Source: UMGS172 sp045578845 (GTDB lineage: Bacteria > Bacillota > Clostridia > Oscillospirales > Acutalibacteraceae). Taken from it: DNA of 50,204 nt. This document shows, one piece after another, positions 8,414 to 15,893 of this stretch. The stretch's first letter is position 1, and each line of letters starts with the position of its first letter. Below the pieces are notes generated by a model that did no database searches, was not told the DNA's origin, and saw only the letters and a program-made list of their open reading frames with translations. The stretch is from the NCBI GenBank assembly GCA_045578845.1, contig JAZNLA010000005.1, forward strand, positions 1 to 50,204. The letters run 5' to 3'. Position numbers and translations under genes: made by a program.

Positions 8414-10009
8414 CTATTCCATTTCACTGACTTTTACTGCCTCGAAATCTTCTTCAATTTCTTTTGAGGGTTTAGGTGTAATAAGCGAAACGACAACTAT
8501 GAGAATACTTGAGAAAACAAACGCGGGCAACAATTCATATATCGCAAAACCGCCGCCGAAACCGCTGATAACCAGTTTCCAAATAAATACCATTGCGGCA
8601 CCGCCTACCATACCGACAATAGCACCGATACGTGTAGTACGTTTCCAGAACAGTGAGAACAACATTAAAGGACCGAATGTGGCACCGAAACCTGCCCAAG
8701 CAAACGAAACTATTTCGAAAATAACGTTGTTGCTGAAATTGATATTGGGGTTGATTTTTTTCCAATCAAGTGACAAAAGCACACCCAAAGCGGTCAGCAC
8801 AACCAAGGTAATTCTTGTGACCCACATAATTTTCTTTTCAGATGCTTTTTTATCTATAACACCTTGATAAATATTCTTTGCAAGCGAAGATGCCGCAATA
8901 AGCAGATAAGAGTCAGATGAACTAATAGTAGCCGCCAAAATACCTGCCATAATGAAGCCTGCCAAAATCGGCGGGAAGAAACTTCTTGATAAAATTATAA
9001 AGATATTTTCAGCAGCCGACTTGGTATCAAGTGCGGTAGGATATAGGTAACGTCCCATAATACCGATAAATACTGCAACTGCAAGCGAAATTACAACCCA
9101 AACAATGGCAACGCGTCTTGAAAGTTTGAGTTCCTTTTCTTTTCTTATAGCCATAAAGCGGAGAAGGACCTGCGGCATACCAAAGTAACCCAAACCCCAC
9201 GCAAGCATAGATGCAACGCTTAACGCTCCGTAAGGCAAAGATTTTCCAAACTGCGGAACATTATTAACAACCTGCTGTACACCGTCGGCATCTACTACCG
9301 GATTAGCAAGTCCAAAGAACTCTAAGAAACCGGGGATATTGCGTGCATTTTCGATAATCGCCGAAAAACCGCCGGCCTTAAATACACCAACACCGACAAC
9401 AACTATCAGTGCTGTAACCATAACGATTGCCTGCATAAAATCGGACACGCTTTCTGCCAAAAAACCGCCGAGTATTGTATAAAGCAGCACGAAAGCGGCA
9501 CCGACAAGCACCATTGTGTTAAACGATGCACCAAACAGTGTAGAAAATAACTTTCCGCAGGTTACAAAACAACTTGCGGCATATGCAGTAAAGAAAATTA
9601 AGATAAACAATGCCGCCAAGGTCATTATAATCGGTTTTTTCTCTCTGAAACGGTTTGAGAAAAACTCCGGCAAAGTTATAGAGTTGTTTGCCCTTATACT
9701 GTAACGGCGAAGTCTTTTTGATACTATAAGCCAGTTTAAATATGTGCCGATAGCAAGGCCTATAGCGGTCCAAGTAGCATCGGCAAGACCGCACCAATAA
9801 GCAACGCCCGGAAGTCCCATAAGCAACCAACCCGACATATCCGAAGCCTCGGCACTCATAGCGGTAACCCAAGGGCCTAAAGAACGGCCGCCTAAAAAGT
9901 AGTTTTCAGAGTTTTGATTGGCACGTTTTGCGTAGTAAAGACCAATTCCGATAACAGCCGCCATGTAAACAATCATGGCAATCAGTATCTGTATTGTTTC
10001 CTTATCCAT
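8414..10009 (-). CDS. putP: Sodium/solute symporter, PutP (sodium/proline) type
   Basis: A 531-aa polytopic membrane protein of the SSS family with about 13 hydrophobic segments (LeuT fold). Family hallmarks include GGRSLGPWVTAMSAEASDMS at residues about 41-60, which lines the sodium and substrate sites in PutP, and SSSDSYLLIAASS in the middle, with the second sodium-site serines. The match to PutP is strong, so sodium-coupled proline import is the default; import of another small acid used by the neighbouring catabolic genes cannot be excluded. ATG 10009 follows GAGAAGTG at about seven bases; the ATG at 10030 is less well placed. It has its own promoter just upstream and is convergent with the AraC gene. 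Confidence 0.85.
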   Translation of the reverse strand: MDKETIQILIAMIVYMAAVIGIGLYYAKRANQNSENYFLGGRSLGPWVTAMSAEASDMSGWLLMGLPGVAYWCGLADATWTAIGLAIGTYLNWLIVSKRLRRYSIRANNSITLPEFFSNRFREKKPIIMTLAALFILIFFTAYAASCFVTCGKLFSTLFGASFNTMVLVGAAFVLLYTILGGFLAESVSDFMQAIVMVTALIVVVGVGVFKAGGFSAIIENARNIPGFLEFFGLANPVVDADGVQQVVNNVPQFGKSLPYGALSVASMLAWGLGYFGMPQVLLRFMAIRKEKELKLSRRVAIVWVVISLAVAVFIGIMGRYLYPTALDTKSAAENIFIILSRSFFPPILAGFIMAGILAATISSSDSYLLIAASSLAKNIYQGVIDKKASEKKIMWVTRITLVVLTALGVLLSLDWKKINPNINFSNNVIFEIVSFAWAGFGATFGPLMLFSLFWKRTTRIGAIVGMVGGAAMVFIWKLVISGFGGGFAIYELLPAFVFSSILIVVVSLITPKPSKEIEEDFEAVKVSEME

Positions 10010-10044
10010 TAAATTCACTTCTCTTTCCAAAAAATAGATACTTT

Positions 10045-10073
10045 ATAATACCACACTATGTAAATTTATTCAA
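10045..10073 (-). promoter_or_regulatory. Promoter of the symporter gene
   Basis: On the minus strand TTGAAT and TATTAT are separated by 17 bp, with TGTGG directly before the -10 (extended TRTGn element). Confidence 0.7.
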
Positions 10074-10110
10074 GATTTTTTTACGATTTATTCAAGTTTA
10101 TTGAAAAAAG

Positions 10111-10144
10111 AAAAAACCCGAAAGCGTAATGCTTTCGGGTTTTT
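10111..10144. terminator. Terminator after rplL
   Basis: An 11-bp stem (AACCCGAAAGC and complement, 10115-10141) with a five-base loop is flanked by runs of A and T, giving a strong intrinsic terminator for the minus-strand rplJ-rplL unit. Confidence 0.9.
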
Positions 10145-10160
10145 AAAGGTTGACTTTAAA

Positions 10161-10538
10161 TTACTTAAGTTCAACTTTAGCGCCGACTTCTTCAAGTTTC
10201 TTCTTGATGTCCTCAGCCTCGTCCTTAGAAACAGCCTCTTTAAGGGTTTTGGGAGCACCGTCAACAACAGCCTTTGCATCAGCAAGGCCAAGACCGGTAA
10301 TTTCACGAACAGCCTTAATAACCTTAATCTTCTCTGCACCTGCCTCAGCAAGCACAACGTCGAACTCGGTCTTTTCCTCAGCAGCGGCAGCACCGGCAGC
10401 AGCAGGACCTGCAACAGCAACAGCGGCAGCAGCAGATACACCGAACTCCTCTTCTACAGCGTGAACAAGTTCTGAAAGTTCAAGAACCGAAAGGGCTTTG
10501 ATTTCTTCAATCATAGCAGCAATTTTCTCAGATGCCAT
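10161..10538 (-). CDS. rplL: 50S ribosomal protein L7/L12
   Basis: The 125-aa product has the complete L7/L12 architecture: an N-terminal dimerisation helix region, an Ala/Gly-rich hinge at about residues 35-53 and the C-terminal factor-binding domain (KIKVIKAVREITGLGLADAK). Four to six copies attached to L10 form the ribosomal stalk that recruits EF-Tu, EF-G and other GTPases. The start follows GGAGGT at eight bases. It is co-transcribed with rplJ 54 bp upstream and ends at a strong terminator. In most Clostridia rpoB follows; here the next gene is an unrelated symporter with its own promoter. Confidence 0.98.
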   Translation of the reverse strand: MASEKIAAMIEEIKALSVLELSELVHAVEEEFGVSAAAAVAVAGPAAAGAAAAEEKTEFDVVLAEAGAEKIKVIKAVREITGLGLADAKAVVDGAPKTLKEAVSKDEAEDIKKKLEEVGAKVELK

Positions 10539-10592
10539 TTTAATTTACCTCCAAAAAATTTTGTTTTAAATTTAATTTAATAGTTTACCGAA

Positions 10593-11108
10593 TTATTCGG
10601 CAGCAGGGGTTGCTTCGCCATCTTTATCGACAATAGCCTGAATAACACGGGCGAAAGCAGAAATAGGTGCGTTGAAAGCGTTGCAAACGGTAGCAAGAAG
10701 AATATCTCTTGTGGGAAGTTTAGCAAGACTTTCGATAACAGTTGTATCAATTACCTTTCCGTCAAGGAAACCGGTTTTGATAGTAAAACTGTCATTTGCT
10801 TCTGCGTACTTATTAAGAATTCTTGCAGCAGAAACTTGGTCGTCCTCACTCGTAGCCAAAGCGGTATTTCCGTTGAGGAACGGCTCGATTTCGGCGAGGT
10901 CAGTACCTTCGATTGCTTTGCGAAGAAGTGTATTTTTAACAACGGTGTATTTAATACCTGCTTCACGAAGTTCCTTGCGGAGTTTAGTATCATCAGCAAC
11001 CGAAATACCGCTGTAGTCGACCAAAACGCCGGCACAGGCAGATTCTACAGTAGCCTTGATTTCTGCAACCTGTTGTTTCTTGGCCTCTAAAATCATCTGA
11101 CTTGGCAA
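10593..11108 (-). CDS. rplJ: 50S ribosomal protein L10
   Basis: A 171-aa L10, the base of the ribosomal stalk that anchors L7/L12 dimers through its C-terminal helix and binds 23S rRNA with its N-terminal domain. Family features include the N-terminal KKQQVAEIK and the KNTLLRKAIEGT segment. Translation should begin at TTG 11108, which has GGAGGTG seven bases upstream; the alternative ATG five codons later has no ribosome binding site. The gene has its own promoter and an L10-binding leader, so expression is probably fed back by the L10-L12 complex. Confidence 0.97.
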   Translation of the reverse strand: MPSQMILEAKKQQVAEIKATVESACAGVLVDYSGISVADDTKLRKELREAGIKYTVVKNTLLRKAIEGTDLAEIEPFLNGNTALATSEDDQVSAARILNKYAEANDSFTIKTGFLDGKVIDTTVIESLAKLPTRDILLATVCNAFNAPISAFARVIQAIVDKDGEATPAAE

Positions 11109-11123
11109 AATGTTTCACCTCCG

Positions 11124-11241
11124 AAAAAAATATGCCTATCCAAAGCAGGATAGGCACATAAAACGCAAAAATAACGATTTAAGTGTTCATCCTCGGCAGG
11201 CAGACTAAAAAGTCTTTACGCAAAGCACCTACTGTCTTTGG
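11124..11241 (-). promoter_or_regulatory. L10 leader with attenuator hairpin
   Basis: The 5' leader of rplJ-rplL carries the conserved parts of the Firmicutes L10 leader: CAAAGACAGTAGGTG near its start (11226-11241), then CCTGCCGAGG (11189-11198 region). It ends with a GCCTATCC/GGATAGGC hairpin (11134-11155) followed by seven T, a terminator-like attenuator directly before the ribosome binding site. Known role of the family: binding of the L10-L12 complex reduces rplJ-rplL expression. Confidence 0.85.
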
Positions 11242-11254
11242 AATTAACACATGT

Positions 11255-11283
11255 ATACTACCACAAACAGATTCCTTTGTCAA
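11255..11283 (-). promoter_or_regulatory. Promoter of rplJ-rplL
   Basis: A consensus TTGACA, 17-bp spacer and TAGTAT with TGTGG before the -10. The -35 overlaps the stop codon of the MATE gene, so the ribosomal unit is transcribed independently. Confidence 0.85.
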
Positions 11284-12668
11284 GCATTATTTTCTAAAAT
11301 TTCAAGATTTGACTTCTTTATCAATTTATTTCGACTGTAAGCAGTATAAATAAAGAGTGCTATAAAGGTTACCGTCCACGAAATCGGATAAGAAATGTAA
11401 AGGCATGTAGTAGTGTTCCACATTTCAAATACCGTATAAATCCAAATGACCCTGAAACCGCAAACACCTATTAAAGTTATAATCATAGGCACAAATGATT
11501 TGCCCATACCTCTTACAATTCCGGTTGTAACATCCATAAGCCCGCAGGTGAAATATGTCAGACAAATAACGCCCATACGCCACATACCCGCCTCAATATC
11601 GGCTCGGTTTGAGGAATAAATTTCCATTAACTGTTCGCGGAACGTAAAACCTGCCGCACCTAAAACAATGCCGACCCCCGCCACCAAAACCAATGCAATA
11701 TAGTGGATTTTTTTGAGCATATCATATTTTTTGGCACCGCAGCACTGACCCGTGAAGGTGATTGCCGTTTGATAAAAACCGTTCATTGCCAAGAAGATAA
11801 AATTTTCAACATTAAAGGCGTTGCCGTTGCCCGCTGTAATATTCGGGTCGCCGAATGAATTTATGGCACCCTGCACAACGACATTTGAAATTGAAAACAA
11901 TGTGCCTTGAATTCCGGCGGGAAGTCCCAACTGCAAAATCTGTACCGCCCACTGCTTATTAATTTTTAAACATTTTAAATTCAATTTAATCGGCTTATCG
12001 GTAAGAATAAGTTCAATTATAATAAAAACACAGGCAATAAGATTTGATGAAGTTGTTGCAATTGCGACACCTTTGACACCCAACCCCAGAACTATAACCG
12101 TAAAAAGGTTCATGATAACATTTGCAACACCGCCTATTGTGAGGAAAATCATAGGTTTTTTAGTGTCGCCCGAAGCACGCATTATTGCACTTCCGAAGTT
12201 ATAAATCATGGCAAACGGTGCCCCGATAAAGTAAATTCTCAAATAATCCACCGCGAACGGCATAACCGCACTGTCAGTGCCGATAAGCACAAGTAACGGT
12301 TTTGTAAAAATAAAGCCAAGCACCGCTATAAGTGCACCCGCCACAAATCCTAATGACATGGCAGTGCCGACAGCAAGGGAAAGTTCTTTTTGATTTTTTT
12401 GACCGATAAGACGTGCCACAACTACGTTTACGCCGACCGAAACACCTAAAAAAATACCCAAAATAAGGTTTATCATAGACCCTGTTGAGCCTATTGCCGC
12501 TTGGGCAAGCGAGCCGTTAACCTTATCGAATTTGCCGACTACTATAAGGTCAGCGGCGTTGAAAACAAGTTGCAAAACACCCGAAAGCACAACGGGTATT
12601 GTAAACATTATCATATTGCGGACAAGTGAGCCCGACAACAGGTCCTTATTTTTCTTCACTTCGGACAT
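11280..12668 (-). CDS. MATE family efflux transporter
   Basis: A 462-aa protein with the twelve hydrophobic segments and two pseudo-repeated halves of the MATE multidrug and toxic-compound exporters, which expel cationic drugs or metabolites using sodium or proton gradients. The opening M-x-x-F-T-I-P-V-V and the GASGDTK-like loop (MRASGDTKKPMIF) after helix 5 are typical of the clostridial NorM/DinF-like group. I start it at ATG 12668, with AAAAGGGGATGAG upstream, rather than at 12701. It has its own promoter and lies between the rplA terminator and the rplJ promoter, splitting what is usually a continuous rplKAJL run. Substrate unknown. Confidence 0.9.
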   Translation of the reverse strand: MSEVKKNKDLLSGSLVRNMIMFTIPVVLSGVLQLVFNAADLIVVGKFDKVNGSLAQAAIGSTGSMINLILGIFLGVSVGVNVVVARLIGQKNQKELSLAVGTAMSLGFVAGALIAVLGFIFTKPLLVLIGTDSAVMPFAVDYLRIYFIGAPFAMIYNFGSAIMRASGDTKKPMIFLTIGGVANVIMNLFTVIVLGLGVKGVAIATTSSNLIACVFIIIELILTDKPIKLNLKCLKINKQWAVQILQLGLPAGIQGTLFSISNVVVQGAINSFGDPNITAGNGNAFNVENFIFLAMNGFYQTAITFTGQCCGAKKYDMLKKIHYIALVLVAGVGIVLGAAGFTFREQLMEIYSSNRADIEAGMWRMGVICLTYFTCGLMDVTTGIVRGMGKSFVPMIITLIGVCGFRVIWIYTVFEMWNTTTCLYISYPISWTVTFIALFIYTAYSRNKLIKKSNLEILENNA

Positions 12669-12701
12669 TCTCTCATCCCCTTTTACTTTAAATTGACTCA
12701 A

Positions 12702-12730
12702 ATTATACCACAGTTGTTTTCAAAAGTAAA
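12702..12730 (-). promoter_or_regulatory. Promoter of the MATE gene
   Basis: Minus strand TTTACT, 17-bp spacer ending in TGTGG, and a perfect TATAAT, just upstream of the MATE start. Confidence 0.75.
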
Positions 12731-12752
12731 GTTCAAAATTGCAAATTAACAA

Positions 12753-12786
12753 AAAAGAAACGGACAAAATTTTGTCCGTTTCTTTT
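12753..12786. terminator. Terminator after rplA
   Basis: A perfect 17-bp palindrome centred at 12769/12770 (core AACGGACAAAA) with A/T ends. On the minus strand it ends in a T-run, so it ends the rpmG-secE-nusG-rplK-rplA transcript. Confidence 0.85.
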
Positions 12787-12803
12787 AAACCGAGTTTTAA
12801 GAA

Positions 12804-13499
12804 TTAAGCACCGTATTTGCCGGCGTTTACCTTAATTCCGGGGCCCATTGTAGTAGCAACTACGCAAGACTTAATATACTGACCTTTAGCAGCAGCCGGC
12901 TTTGCCTTAGCAATAGCCGAAAGTAAGGTTTCGAAGTTCTCCTGAAGTTTCTCAGCACCGAAAGAAACCTTTCCTACAGGGCAGTGAATGATGTTTTGCT
13001 TATCAAGACGGTACTCAATTTTACCTGCTTTAGCCTCGGTAACAGCCTTAGCTACATCAGGAGTAACGGTACCTGCCTTGGGGTTAGGCATAAGACCGCG
13101 GGGACCTAAGACCTTACCAAGACGGCCTACAAGACCCATCATGTCAGGCGATGCGATAACAACATCAAAGTCCATCCAGTTCTCGGTTTGAATTTTAGTT
13201 ACCAAATCCTCAGCACCTACATAGTCTGCACCTGCGTCAATGGCGGCTTGAGCCTTATCTTCTTTACAAATAACGAGGGTGCGAACGGTTTTACCTGTTC
13301 CGTTGGGGAGAACAACCGCACCGCGGACCTGTTGGTCAGCGTGGCGAGAGTCAACGCCAAGACGGATATGTGCTTCGACGGTTTCGTCGAATTTAGCAGT
13401 TTTTGTTTTTACTGTAAGTTCCATTGCCTCGGCAATGTCATACTGTTTAGTTGCGTCAACAAGTCCAGCACTTGCGACATATTTCTTTCCATGTTTCAT
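12804..13499 (-). CDS. rplA: 50S ribosomal protein L1
   Basis: A full-length 231-aa L1, which binds the mobile L1 stalk of 23S rRNA and, in many bacteria, its own mRNA as a repressor. Recognisable segments are MKHGKKY at the start, the GKTVRTLVI strand, the MGLVGRLGKVLGPRGLMPNP signature and the C-terminal KSCVVATTMGPGIKVN. GGGAGG lies four bases before the start. It follows rplK by 57 bp, a gap that holds a candidate L1 binding motif, and ends at a strong terminator. Confidence 0.98.
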   Translation of the reverse strand: MKHGKKYVASAGLVDATKQYDIAEAMELTVKTKTAKFDETVEAHIRLGVDSRHADQQVRGAVVLPNGTGKTVRTLVICKEDKAQAAIDAGADYVGAEDLVTKIQTENWMDFDVVIASPDMMGLVGRLGKVLGPRGLMPNPKAGTVTPDVAKAVTEAKAGKIEYRLDKQNIIHCPVGKVSFGAEKLQENFETLLSAIAKAKPAAAKGQYIKSCVVATTMGPGIKVNAGKYGA

Positions 13500-13520
13500 T
13501 TCATGTTACCTCCCAGAATA

Positions 13521-13547
13521 GTGGTTAAATCGGATATTTCCTCCCAC
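13521..13547 (-). promoter_or_regulatory. Candidate L1-binding motif in the rplK-rplA gap
   Basis: In RNA sense GTGGGAGGAAATATCCG runs into TTTAACCAC, so GTGG can pair with CCAC around a purine-rich loop with GGA facing TCC. A second copy of the same GTGGGAGGA...CCAC design lies before rplK. I interpret both as L1 autoregulatory sites; the pairing is seen, the protein is inferred. Confidence 0.5.
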
Positions 13548-13556
13548 GAGGGAGCA

Positions 13557-13982
13557 TCAGTCTACAACAGTGATGCCCATGCTGCGTGCGGTACCGGCTA
13601 CCATAGACATGGCGGCCTCAAGCGAAGCGGCGTTAAGGTCGGGCATTTTCTGTTCTGCGATTTTTTGAACCTGCTCCTTGGTTATCTGAGCAACTTTTTG
13701 TTTGTTGGGAACCCCCGAAGCCTTGTCAATACCGCAAGCCTTTTTAATAAGAACAGCAGCAGGCGGGGTTTTTGTGATAAAGGTGAACGAACGGTCTGCA
13801 TAAACAGTAATAACTACCGGAATGATAAGGCCGGCGTCATTCTTGGTGCGCTCGTTAAATTCCTTTGTGAAAGCCATAATGTTTACGCCGTGCTGACCGA
13901 GAGCAGGTCCAACAGGCGGTGCCGGAGTTGCCTTTCCGGCGGGGATTTGAAGTTTAATATAACCGGTGATTTTCTGTGCCAT
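13557..13982 (-). CDS. rplK: 50S ribosomal protein L11
   Basis: A 141-aa L11, the usual length, which with 23S rRNA forms the GTPase-associated centre. The N-terminal domain carries the proline-rich switch PAGKATPAPPVGPALGQHGVN at about residues 15-34 and the C-terminal RNA-binding domain ends AGTARSMGITV. GGAGGT lies eight bases before the start codon. It is co-transcribed between nusG and rplA, and its leader contains a copy of the GTGGGAGGA/CCAC motif also present before rplA. Confidence 0.98.
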   Translation of the reverse strand: MAQKITGYIKLQIPAGKATPAPPVGPALGQHGVNIMAFTKEFNERTKNDAGLIIPVVITVYADRSFTFITKTPPAAVLIKKACGIDKASGVPNKQKVAQITKEQVQKIAEQKMPDLNAASLEAAMSMVAGTARSMGITVVD

Positions 13983-14003
13983 TTTTCTGCACCTCCAAAA
14001 TTA

Positions 14004-14084
14004 GTGGTGGCGGCGTTATTCACGCACGACGGAAGTGCCCGTAAAATATTCGGTCTTCCTCCCACGAAGGGTACTTTAGTACCC
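14004..14084 (-). promoter_or_regulatory. Structured rplK leader with second candidate L1 motif
   Basis: In RNA sense a GGGTACT-AA-AGTACCC hairpin (14069-14084) is followed by CTTCGTGGGAGGAAGACCG and, about 40 bases on, CCACCAC. The GTGGGAGGA...CCAC arrangement repeats that found before rplA, with a longer insert (14004-14065). A regulatory role is inferred from the duplication. Confidence 0.5.
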
Positions 14085-14115
14085 ACTATACGGTTAAAGC
14101 GAATTCGCTTTATAT

Positions 14116-14649
14116 TTAATCTTTTACGATTTCGATTTGATTGAGTTCAAGTTCAACAGGGGTTTCTCTGCCAAACATCGAAATTGTAACACGGACACTG
14201 TTTTTATCAATGTCAATTTCGTCAACAATACCGGTAAAGCCCTCCAAGGGACCGTCGATAATATTAACGCTGTCACCAACCGAGTATTTAACCTCGACGG
14301 TTCGCTTTTCAACGCCGAGCGATTCAACCTCTTTGTCAGTCAACGGTACCGGTTTTGAAGCCGGACCCACGAAACCTGTACATCCGCGTGTGTTACGCAC
14401 AACATACCAAGAATCGTCTGTAACAATCATTTTAATCATTACATAACCGGGGAATATCTTTCTTTCAACCTGTTTTTCTTTACCGTCGCTTCCGATTTCG
14501 GTAACGATTTCGGTAGGAATTTTAATTTCCTGAATAAGGTCCTGCATTCCGCGGTTTTCGACCATTTTTTCAAGGTCGGTCATAACCTTATTTTCATAGC
14601 CGGAATATGTGTGAACCACATACCACTTGGCCTCATCGTATTCTGCCAT
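14116..14649 (-). CDS. nusG: Transcription termination/antitermination protein NusG
   Basis: A 177-aa NusG with the N-terminal NGN domain (WYVVHTYSGYENKV, then PGYVMIKM) that binds RNA polymerase, and a C-terminal KOW domain (GDSVNIIDGPLEGFTGIVDEI) that contacts Rho, NusE or ribosomal proteins. Length and motif order are standard. It follows the secE-type gene by 11 bp and precedes rplK by 133 bp, in the classic secE-nusG-rplK order. Confidence 0.98.
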   Translation of the reverse strand: MAEYDEAKWYVVHTYSGYENKVMTDLEKMVENRGMQDLIQEIKIPTEIVTEIGSDGKEKQVERKIFPGYVMIKMIVTDDSWYVVRNTRGCTGFVGPASKPVPLTDKEVESLGVEKRTVEVKYSVGDSVNIIDGPLEGFTGIVDEIDIDKNSVRVTISMFGRETPVELELNQIEIVKD

Positions 14650-14660
14650 TGCTGCCTCCG

Positions 14661-15335
14661 TTACCTATAAAGTAAATCGAGCAGTGCACCAAGGCCGAAA
14701 TCTATAAGCCATATGAATGCACCGACTAAAAGACACACGACGAGAACGATAATCGTGTTTTTAATAACTGCTTTGGGACCGGGCCAAACAATTTTCTTTA
14801 TTTCGCCCTTATAGTCACGCAACGCTTTTACTATTCTTTTCGGAATAGTAAGTTCGCCTTTTTGCGATCCGACTGCCAGTTTATCCGAAATGAGCAGATA
14901 AGCAACCGAAACTCCGCAGGTTACAAAAAGCAACAGTGAAATAACAAGCGGAGCAAGGTTTACATACGAACACGAAAGCACGTCGGGATAACCTCTAAGG
15001 TCAATGAACTTATAGGGTGACGAGCAAGCGATTACAAGCATGTAAACAGCCGAAACTATCGAAAAACCGACAGTAGCCCACTTTGTACCTTTAAACTTTA
15101 ACGACAACGCCGCAAAAAGCACGGTAAAAGCAGTAAGCAACATAAGAAACAAAAGGTCAGATGACTTGGCGGTTTTGATACCCAAGTACTCAGCACCAAA
15201 CGCCACCTCGGCACCAACTCTTATTTCGCTGCCGTTTTTCATAACGATTTCGCCGAAAGGCATAAAGAACATGAACAAAGCCGCTGCACTGAAGACTATT
15301 GAAAGCACGCTAAAAATTCTGTTTAAAATTTTCAA
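14661..15335 (-). CDS. secE: SecE with a four-helix N-terminal extension
   Basis: The last ~55 residues are a normal SecE, the essential small subunit of the SecYEG protein channel: an amphipathic helix with EIKKIVWPGPKAVIKNT (residues 178-194) and one membrane helix (about 194-214). Gene order before nusG supports this. Ahead of it lies an unusual ~165-residue region with four predicted membrane helices (about 5-26, 60-80, 86-104, 126-149) and a short extracytoplasmic loop between helices 1 and 2. SecE of Firmicutes is normally 55-80 residues. One continuous frame with no stop covers both parts. The start is TTG 15335 with GGAGGT six bases upstream; there is no comparable site at the SecE part, though an internal start cannot be ruled out. 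Function of the extension is unknown. Confidence 0.85.
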   Translation of the reverse strand: MKILNRIFSVLSIVFSAAALFMFFMPFGEIVMKNGSEIRVGAEVAFGAEYLGIKTAKSSDLLFLMLLTAFTVLFAALSLKFKGTKWATVGFSIVSAVYMLVIACSSPYKFIDLRGYPDVLSCSYVNLAPLVISLLLFVTCGVSVAYLLISDKLAVGSQKGELTIPKRIVKALRDYKGEIKKIVWPGPKAVIKNTIIVLVVCLLVGAFIWLIDFGLGALLDLLYR

Positions 15336-15347
15336 GTTCGTACCTCC

Positions 15348-15497
15348 TTATTTAGTCTCTTTGTGAACGGTGTGCTTTTTGCAGAATCTGCAATACTTGT
15401 TCATCTCAAGACGATCGGGATCGTTTTTCTTGTTCTTCATAGTGTTGTAATTACGTTGTTTACACTCAGAACAAGCCAGTGTAATTTTAACTCTCAT
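15348..15497 (-). CDS. rpmG: 50S ribosomal protein L33 (Cys4 form)
   Basis: A 49-aa L33 beginning MRVKITLACSECKQRNY. Two zinc-binding pairs are present, C9-x-x-C12 and C36-x-x-C39, so this is the zinc-containing (C+) paralogue rather than the zinc-free form induced under zinc starvation. GGGAGGTG seven bases upstream fixes the start. Its stop codon lies next to the ribosome binding site of the secE gene, so they are translated as neighbours from one transcript. rpmG-secE-nusG is a common Firmicutes order. Confidence 0.95.
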   Translation of the reverse strand: MRVKITLACSECKQRNYNTMKNKKNDPDRLEMNKYCRFCKKHTVHKETK

Positions 15498-15697
15498 GTG
15501 ACGGCACCTCCCGTTTTACGGAAATATTTTTGTTTTTCTGTTACAAGAAAAACTTGGCCTCCCTCGAATCAAGCAAAGAACACCGTCTGCCGAAAACACA
15601 ACATATTGTGGCATTTCGGAAAGCGAAAACAAGCGGTAGAAATTCTTACTTTGAAACAGGTCTTTTAAGTAACAAAGACCTTTGCAGAGGTACAACG
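15498..15697 (-). other. Long 5' leader of the rpmG-secE-nusG transcript
   Basis: About 190 bases separate the promoter from rpmG. A hairpin AGGTCTTT...AAAGACCT (about 15657-15682) forms near the 5' end. I recognise no known riboswitch or ribosomal-protein leader and see no supported ORF in it. Confidence 0.5.
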
Positions 15698-15726
15698 ATT
15701 ATAGCACACTCACCTTAAAAGGTCAA
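15698..15726 (-). promoter_or_regulatory. Promoter of the rpmG-secE-nusG-rplKA operon
   Basis: TTGACC, a 17-bp spacer and a perfect TATAAT on the minus strand, with TGTGC before the -10. Confidence 0.85.
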
Positions 15727-15764
15727 GCATTTTTTTGATAAATTTGTCCGCCTTATTTAATGTG

Positions 15765-15793
15765 CCGATTTGGGCAAGATTTTGCCCAATCGG
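15765..15793. repeat. Inverted repeat between divergent promoters
   Basis: CCGATTTGGGCAA and TTGCCCAATCGG form a near-perfect hairpin with one bulged base and a short loop. It lies between the rpmG promoter and that of the YfhO gene and may be an operator or a stem-loop; no T-run follows on the plus strand. Confidence 0.5.
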
Positions 15794-15805
15794 TCTAAAA
15801 TGATA

Positions 15806-15833
15806 TTGATTTATTCCCGATTTATGGTACAAT
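15806..15833 (+). promoter_or_regulatory. Promoter of the YfhO-type gene
   Basis: TTGATT and TACAAT are spaced by 16 bp, with TATGG directly before the -10. The coding start lies 60 bp downstream behind AGGGAAGGA. Confidence 0.65.
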
Positions 15834-15893
15834 GTATAAGGAATATTATTTATATATTACGATCTATTATATATTAGGGAAGGATTTTTCGAC

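Noticed and set aside
10101..10475. Plus-strand open frames over rplL
   Set aside because: They come from the low-complexity Ala-rich coding of L7/L12 read in reverse.
13188..14144. 318-codon plus-strand open frame
   Set aside because: It is antisense to rplK and rplA, has no ribosome binding site and a composition dictated by the ribosomal genes.
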